Assembly: GCA_964393335.1 (NCBI GenBank)
Contig: CAYMTN010000100.1
Span: 1 to 18,273, forward strand
Length of the DNA: 18,273 bases
Origin: CAYMTN01 sp964393335
GTDB lineage: Bacteria; Chloroflexota; Anaerolineae; Aggregatilineales; Aggregatilineaceae
Reading direction: 5' to 3'
Within the stretch, counting starts at the first letter, position 1. The number at the start of each line of letters is the position of its first letter. Both the position numbers and the translations under genes were made by a program. This document shows positions 13,849 to 18,273 of the stretch, in pieces. Under the pieces are notes generated by a model that ran no database searches, had not been told where the DNA came from, and saw only the letters and a list, made by a program, of their open reading frames with translations.

Positions 13849-14656
13849 TGACATGCTGGATCGCCTGGTGGATGCGGTGCGGCAAAGCCCCAAACATGGC
13901 CGTATCTGCGCTGAATTGATCCGGCACGTTGGGGCGGATGAACTGCCCAAGCGCCGCAACCTGAAAGCCGCGATCAAAGCCACGAAAAACAAACTGCACC
14001 AGGTCGGCGGGGCGTACCTGGATAGCAGCATGCCGTATGAGGCGTGGCTGGACTCGTTGAAATGCGCGGCGCACGCGCCCGAACCGGGTGCTTTCCGCGA
14101 GGCGTGCCGGGCCGTGATGACTCATCACGCATCTACGGGCGAGCGCCTGCCTATTTTGAGTGAGTTTTATAACACCGTGCTGGCCGATCTCGCGCCGGTC
14201 GGGTCTGTGTTGGATATCGCGTGCGGGCTGAATCCCCTGGCGATTCCCTGGATGCCGCTGGCTCCCGGTGCGGTGTATGCCGCCTATGATATGTATGAAG
14301 ATATGATCGATTTCATCAATGCGAGTATGCAGCTGGCCGGTGTGGAGGGGCAGGCTCAGGCCCGCGACGTAAGCCGCTTCATCCCGCCGGAACGTGCGGA
14401 CGTCGCGCTGATTCTGAAGACGATCCCCTGCCTGGAGCAGATCGATAAGGCGGCGGGGCAGCGTTTGTTGGATGGCATCCAGGCGGATTACGTGGTGGTG
14501 TCCTTCCCGGTGCGCAGTTTGGGCGGATACGACAAGGGCATGGTGGAGACGTACAGCGCGCACCTGGATGCCCTGTTGGCGGGCAGAAGGTGGCCGGTGG
14601 AGCGCTTCGAGTTTGAGACGGAGTTGGCTTTCCTGGTGGACAAGCGGCAGGGATAA
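13835..14656 (+). CDS. 16S rRNA m7G1405 methyltransferase homologue, copy 1 (RmtB/ArmA/Sgm family)
   Basis: Homologue of the methyltransferases that put a methyl group on N7 of 16S G1405 and give high resistance to 4,6-disubstituted 2-deoxystreptamine aminoglycosides. Length, 273 aa, is that of the actinobacterial producer enzymes. The N-terminal helical domain (1-105) binds rRNA in the family. SAM motif V-L-D-I-A-C-G-L-N-P-L-A (D127) is essentially that of RmtB. A-L-I-L-K-T-I-P-C-L-E follows. The hallmark loop S-F-P-V-R-S-L-G-G-Y-D-K-G-M (223-236) matches the RmtB S-F-P-T-R-S-L-G-G loop, and E-T-E-L-A-F-L-V ends the domain. GGGGAGC lies just before the ATG at 13835; the gene overlaps tgt by 14 nt. 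A second homologue starts 4 nt after its stop. Base use resembles its neighbours, which suggests a resident gene. Activity is inferred. Confidence 0.85.
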   Translation: MSHGDDMLDRLVDAVRQSPKHGRICAELIRHVGADELPKRRNLKAAIKATKNKLHQVGGAYLDSSMPYEAWLDSLKCAAHAPEPGAFREACRAVMTHHASTGERLPILSEFYNTVLADLAPVGSVLDIACGLNPLAIPWMPLAPGAVYAAYDMYEDMIDFINASMQLAGVEGQAQARDVSRFIPPERADVALILKTIPCLEQIDKAAGQRLLDGIQADYVVVSFPVRSLGGYDKGMVETYSAHLDALLAGRRWPVERFEFETELAFLVDKRQG

Positions 14657-14660
14657 CCGG

Positions 14661-15488
14661 ATGTCACGACACGATCCGCCCGACATCGACGCCATCGTCC
14701 GCGACATCACGCAGTCGAAGAAATATCGCGCGGTGGGCGTCAGCGAGCAAACGATCCGCGATATTGTGCTGACCGAGTTGGAGCGCCAGCCGAACCCTAA
14801 GGCGGCGATCCAGTCGGCGCGCAAAAAACTGCACGAAGTGATCGCGCTGTACCTGGGCGATCCGGATTATGAGGCCGCCGGGCAGCGGCTGGCGTCGGCA
14901 TTTGAGTCAGGCGGCGAGGACGCGATCAAACAGGTATGTGCAGAGATCATGCGCGAACACGACTCGACACGCGAGCGCCTGGAATTGCTTGATACGTTTT
15001 ACCCGCGTATTTTCGCGATGACAGGCCGCCCGGCTGTGCTGCTCGACATGGCGTGCGGGCTGAACCCGCTGGCGCTGCCCTGGATGGACCTGCCGCCCGG
15101 CGCGCACTATTACGCTTACGACATTCACCGGCAGCGTGTGGCATTTCTGAACCAGTATTTTGCGCTGCAAGGCGTGGGCGGCGCAGCGATCATGCAGGAT
15201 ATTCTGGTCGATCCACCGCACGAATCGGGGGACGTGGCGCTGCTGCTCAAAGAGATTCACCGCATGGAAAAACGGCGGCACGGGATCGTGCTGCCGCTGC
15301 TGGATGCGCTCGACGTGCGCTGGATCGTGCTGTCGTCGCCGACGCGCAGCCGCACCGGACGGCACACCGTCATCGATGCCTACCGCCAGCAGGTTCACGC
15401 ACTGGTTGCAGACCGTCCCTGGCCGGTAGCCGAGATCGAGTTCGATAACGAGCTGGTGTACTGCCTGGACAAAGCGCCAGACTCATGA
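14661..15488 (+). CDS. 16S rRNA m7G1405 methyltransferase homologue, copy 2 (divergent)
   Basis: Paralogue of the preceding gene, 275 aa. The N-terminal region S-K-K-Y-R-A-V-G-V-S-E-Q-T-I-R-D-I-V is closer to RmtB than copy 1 is. The SAM motif L-L-D-M-A-C-G-L-N-P-L-A-L (D129) is kept. But K-L-L-P becomes K-E-I-H, and the hallmark S-F-P-T-R-S-L-G-G-x-x-K-G-M loop is S-S-P-T-R-S-R-T-G-R-H-T-V-I (225-238), losing the Gly-Gly and the K-G-M. This loop is important for activity in the family, so copy 2 may have another target base, act with copy 1, or be inactive. It begins 4 nt after copy 1 and overlaps the next gene by ATGA (15485-15488). The two copies differ throughout, so they are not an assembly duplication. 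Family assignment good, function open. Confidence 0.8.
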   Translation: MSRHDPPDIDAIVRDITQSKKYRAVGVSEQTIRDIVLTELERQPNPKAAIQSARKKLHEVIALYLGDPDYEAAGQRLASAFESGGEDAIKQVCAEIMREHDSTRERLELLDTFYPRIFAMTGRPAVLLDMACGLNPLALPWMDLPPGAHYYAYDIHRQRVAFLNQYFALQGVGGAAIMQDILVDPPHESGDVALLLKEIHRMEKRRHGIVLPLLDALDVRWIVLSSPTRSRTGRHTVIDAYRQQVHALVADRPWPVAEIEFDNELVYCLDKAPDS

Positions 15489-16948
15489 ATGACACAGCTC
15501 CCCCCGACGATATCCTCGAACGCCTGGATCATTACCGGCAGTTTCTCAGCGCGGACGACATGGCACAGTTGATCGCGGCCCTGGACCGCCCGCGCGTGCC
15601 TGCCATTCGGATCAATACGCTGAAAACCACCGTCGATTCCGCGCGGCTGGTCTGGCCGGAACGGTACGGCTGGCAGATCGAGCCGGTGCCGTTTTGCCCG
15701 GCGGGCTGGCGTATTCTGGCGCACGACCAGCGCATCGGGGATACGCTGGAATACCACATGGGCCAGTATTTTATTCAGGACGCGGCATCGATGCTGCCCG
15801 GCGAAATGTTCAGCCCGGACCCGGCCCCGCTGGTCCTGGACCTGGCGGCGGCTCCTGGCGGCAAAACGACGCACCTGGCGGATCGTTTCGCGGATCGTGG
15901 GATCATCCTCGCCAACGACACCAGCGCCGGGCGCATCGCGGCACTGCGTTCCAACCTCCAGATGTGGGGCGTCATGGGCGTGGTGGTAACTCATTTCCCT
16001 GGCGAGCGGTTGGGGCGCTGGTTCCCGGAAGTGTTCGACAAGGTGCTGCTTGACGCGCCATGCAGCGGGGATACGCTGAGGATCACCACCGGGCGAAAGT
16101 CCCGCACGATCTCCGACCGCGAGCGATTGGGTTTGTGCCAGCGCCAGAAAACGCTGCTGCTCAGCGCGTTTCAGGTGGTGCGCCCAGGTGGCGAGATCGT
16201 GTATGCAACCTGCACGATGGCCCCGGAAGAAGATGAAGGGATTCTAGACGACTTGTTGCGCCGCTATCCACAGGCAGTGGTCGAAACCGTCGAGCAGTTG
16301 CCGGTGGTTGACGCGCCGGGACTGGCTTCGGATGGCGAGCGCCTGTATGATCCCGGGGTGCGCCACGCCTACCGCCTGTGGCCGCACCTGTACCATACCT
16401 CCGGCTTTTTCGCGGCGCGGATACGTAAGAACGCCTCCATCGACGTCGAAGCGGAGCCGCAGCCGGTGGCATCCTGGCAAAAGAGCGGGTTCGCACCACT
16501 GCCGCCCGCCGACCAGGCGTTGATCGGCAGGCTGTTGTCGGATTCGTTTGGTTTTGACCTGAACGGCGTGGTCGTGGATCGCGCGTTGACACTGTGGGCG
16601 CGCGAAAAGCTGGTGTTTGCCATGCCGGAGCGCGTAATAACGCGATTTGGATCGCTGCCGCATGTCGCTGCCGGATTGATGATCGGCCAATGGGCCGGGG
16701 GCGAATTTACGCCCTCGCACGAGTTGATCACGCGGTTCGATGCGCAGTTTCCCGGCAGCCGGTGCCCCGTGCCAGACGAGACCGGCGCGATCTGGTTGGC
16801 CGGGCGAGACTTGCGCGGTTTGGACGTACCGTACCCGCCCGGCAGCGTGATTCTGCTGGAAGACAGCCGGGGGCGGTTCATCGGGCGCGGAAAGGTCCAG
16901 CCCAACCGTATCCGCAACCTGCTGCCCAAGCGCCTGACGTATTCGTAA
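15485..16948 (+). CDS. 16S rRNA (cytosine-C5)-methyltransferase, RsmF-like (NOL1/NOP2/Sun family)
   Basis: SAM-dependent RNA m5C methyltransferase of 487 aa. SAM site D-L-A-A-A-P-G-G-K-T-T (from D119); motif IV D-A-P-C-S-G with C193, which helps product release; motif VI Y-A-T-C-T-M with the catalytic C243. After the catalytic domain (to about 310) comes a long C-terminal extension (340-487) including W-A-R-E-K-L-V-F and a final PUA-like segment, as in RsmF (YebU), which methylates C1407 (and, in Thermus, C1400 and C1404 too). RsmB-type N-terminal NusB-like domain is absent. The start overlaps the stop of the preceding methyltransferase gene (ATGA), so translation is probably coupled. The target position is inferred from family and context; tRNA targets cannot be excluded. 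Confidence 0.88.
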   Translation: MNDTAPPDDILERLDHYRQFLSADDMAQLIAALDRPRVPAIRINTLKTTVDSARLVWPERYGWQIEPVPFCPAGWRILAHDQRIGDTLEYHMGQYFIQDAASMLPGEMFSPDPAPLVLDLAAAPGGKTTHLADRFADRGIILANDTSAGRIAALRSNLQMWGVMGVVVTHFPGERLGRWFPEVFDKVLLDAPCSGDTLRITTGRKSRTISDRERLGLCQRQKTLLLSAFQVVRPGGEIVYATCTMAPEEDEGILDDLLRRYPQAVVETVEQLPVVDAPGLASDGERLYDPGVRHAYRLWPHLYHTSGFFAARIRKNASIDVEAEPQPVASWQKSGFAPLPPADQALIGRLLSDSFGFDLNGVVVDRALTLWAREKLVFAMPERVITRFGSLPHVAAGLMIGQWAGGEFTPSHELITRFDAQFPGSRCPVPDETGAIWLAGRDLRGLDVPYPPGSVILLEDSRGRFIGRGKVQPNRIRNLLPKRLTYS

Positions 16949-16970
16949 CGACTCATCCAGGAAGTTGAAC

Positions 16971-17732
16971 ATGCACCGTTTTTTTATTCCCGCTCACTGG
17001 CTGCACGAGCCAACTGTCGTGCTGCGAGACGAGGTAGCCTACCAGCTTCGTAACGTCCTGCGGATGCGCCCAGGCGCGCGCATCGTCGTGCTGGATAACC
17101 GGGGGTGGGAATATGAGGTCGAACTCGCCGAGGTGACGAACACACTGGCGCGCGGCACGGTCCGAGACAAACGCCCCGCCAGCGGAGAGCCGGGAGTTCA
17201 CATCACGCTGTACCAATGCCTGCTGAAAAAAGACAACTTCGAGTGGGCGCTGCAAAAATGTACCGAGATCGGCGTGGCGCGGTTTGTACCGGTAGTATCG
17301 GCACGGACTGTCATACCGCTGGAGAGCGTGCGCGATAACAAGCTCCAGCGCTGGGAGCGGATCGTCACCGAAGCAGCAGAGCAGTCGCGCCGGGGTATGC
17401 GACCCACTATCGCGGACCCGCTGTCGTTTGAACAGGCGATCAGCGAGGCGGCGCAGTGTGATCTGGCGTTGATTCCCTGGGAACAGGAGCGGGCACGCAC
17501 GCTGCGTGACACGCTGGCCGGATTCCGTGCCAGACCACCGGCATCTGTGGCGATTCTGATCGGCCCTGAAGGAGGGTTTGAAGAAAACGAGATCACACGT
17601 GCTGAGGACTGTGCAGTCGTACCCGTGACGCTGGGACCGCGTATCCTACGCGCCGAAACCGCCGCCGTAGCGGCGGCGCTGTTGGTGCTGCACGAACTGG
17701 ACGGGTTGCTGCCGCTGGACAAAAACGTTTAG
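16971..17732 (+). CDS. rsmE: 16S rRNA (uracil1498-N3)-methyltransferase
   Basis: SPOUT-class methyltransferase, 253 aa, making m3U1498 in the decoding centre. The N-terminal PUA-like RNA-binding part starts M-H-R-F-F-I-P and has H-x-x-x-V-L-R-like Y-Q-L-R-N-V-L-R-M-R-P-G. The knot has E-I-G-V, E-A-A-E-Q-S-R-R, I-G-P-E-G-G-F (198-202 for G-P-E-G-G) and L-G-P-R-I-L-R-A-E-T (221-230), all typical. I chose the ATG at 16971 rather than the TTG two codons earlier because AGGAAG lies 6 nt ahead of it. It is 22 nt after the RsmF-like gene and is the last gene of the run. It converges with a response regulator gene. Confidence 0.95.
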   Translation: MHRFFIPAHWLHEPTVVLRDEVAYQLRNVLRMRPGARIVVLDNRGWEYEVELAEVTNTLARGTVRDKRPASGEPGVHITLYQCLLKKDNFEWALQKCTEIGVARFVPVVSARTVIPLESVRDNKLQRWERIVTEAAEQSRRGMRPTIADPLSFEQAISEAAQCDLALIPWEQERARTLRDTLAGFRARPPASVAILIGPEGGFEENEITRAEDCAVVPVTLGPRILRAETAAVAAALLVLHELDGLLPLDKNV

Positions 17733-17776
17733 CCCGGTATCGTCCAGCAGCCGGGAAGGCAGGTTACACCCGGGCT
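17731..17776. other. Hairpin spanning the gap between convergent rsmE and response regulator genes
   Basis: AGCCCGG (17731-17737) pairs with CCGGGCT (17770-17776), so the stem begins in the rsmE stop codon and ends in the regulator's stop codon. A competing shorter stem CCCGG (17733-17737) / CCGGG (17751-17755) exists inside. No T run on either strand, so a bidirectional terminator is only a possibility. Confidence 0.35.
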
Positions 17777-18173
17777 AAGGGGCTTCCCAGACAGATTCGC
17801 CATTCAGGATACGATTCAGGTTATCCGCAAAATCATAACGATGAAGCGGCTTGCCCAGGAAACTGTGGAATCCTGCGCGCCGCGCGTTGTTCATGTGGCT
17901 GATGTGCGTGGTATAAGCCACGACCGGCACGCCGTCAAATTCGGCATCCGCGTGCAGCAGCTCCAAAACCTCGTAACCGTTCAACCCCGGCATTTCCAGA
18001 TCAAGAAAAATAACATCTGGGCGCGCTGTTCTGCTGATCGTATCGGCGATATCCGCGCCGCCATAAATGACGGATGTACTGATATCCAGTTGATCGAGCA
18101 GATTCTGCAACACGTCGATACTTGTTTGCTCGTCTTCGATGATCAATGCGCGCACTCCCGTCAACGATGACAT
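17775..18173 (-). CDS. Single-domain response regulator (CheY-like receiver)
   Basis: Stand-alone phosphoacceptor receiver domain of 132 aa with no output domain. Acidic pocket E13/D14, phosphoacceptor D58 in I-F-L-D-L-E-M-P-G-L-N-G-Y-E, switch T88 (A-Y-T-T) and K108 in L-G-K-P-L are all present, so it should be phosphorylated by a histidine kinase. It would act through protein contacts, as in a phosphorelay or as a kinase partner. ATG at 18173 with AGGAG (complement of 18182-18186) at 8-nt spacing. Upstream on the minus strand, TTGAGA-17 nt-CATCAT is a weak promoter candidate. No kinase is in the window, so the partner is unknown. Confidence 0.93.
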   Translation of the reverse strand: MSSLTGVRALIIEDEQTSIDVLQNLLDQLDISTSVIYGGADIADTISRTARPDVIFLDLEMPGLNGYEVLELLHADAEFDGVPVVAYTTHISHMNNARRAGFHSFLGKPLHRYDFADNLNRILNGESVWEAP

Positions 18174-18273
18174 GTACGAGTCTCCTATTGATGATGAAAA
18201 GTTGTTACAGGTTTCTCAAAAACAATCTCAAAACAAGCCTGACGGTGCATCACGCATTACGACACAAACCAGA

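Noticed and set aside
13835..15488. Second methyltransferase copy as an assembly duplication
   Set aside because: The two genes differ over their whole length, including key loops, so they are true paralogues.
13835..15488. Recently acquired resistance cassette
   Set aside because: No transposase, integron, direct repeats or composition shift; genes overlap or nearly abut the flanking RNA-modification genes.

Overview
The window is a GC-rich bacterial chromosome segment with 17 protein-coding genes and no rRNA, tRNA, CRISPR array or insertion sequence that I can see. Gene content and protein character suggest an uncultivated Chloroflexota bacterium of the Anaerolineae type. That assignment is an impression from the sequence, not a search result. 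A 10-base run of N at 12206-12215 shows that this is a draft scaffold.

Left part (1-6580): the 3' part of a polysaccharide flippase gene, open at the left edge; a small unknown minus-strand gene with its own leader and terminators; then a plus-strand run of asparaginyl-tRNA synthetase, a GNAT acetyltransferase, a NudE-like NUDIX hydrolase and a GH1 beta-glucosidase. Middle part (6620-11004): a minus-strand unit of a TetR regulator and an MMPL/RND exporter, controlled by two tandem palindromic operators just upstream of the regulator. It is followed by a plus-strand NAD(P)-binding SDR-like gene whose leader carries a palindromic repeat element.

Right part (11174-17732): the most interesting region. 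A YhhQ-type 7-deazapurine transporter is followed by six tightly packed RNA-modification genes: rsmI, a divergent tRNA-guanine transglycosylase, two tandem non-identical homologues of the aminoglycoside-resistance 16S rRNA m7G1405 methyltransferases (RmtB/ArmA/Sgm family), an RsmF-like m5C methyltransferase, and rsmE. From the known targets of these families, the rRNA enzymes should all modify the ribosomal decoding centre (C1402, G1405, C1404/C1407, U1498). The transglycosylase modifies the tRNA wobble base read there. I read this as a decoding-centre modification operon with built-in aminoglycoside-resistance-type methyltransferases.

rsmI looks broken, but this is best explained as an assembly artefact. 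The two contig ends share a 15-base overlap, and merging them removes exactly 58 nt and restores one frame with the family's normal sequence. The window ends with a convergent single-domain response regulator on the minus strand.
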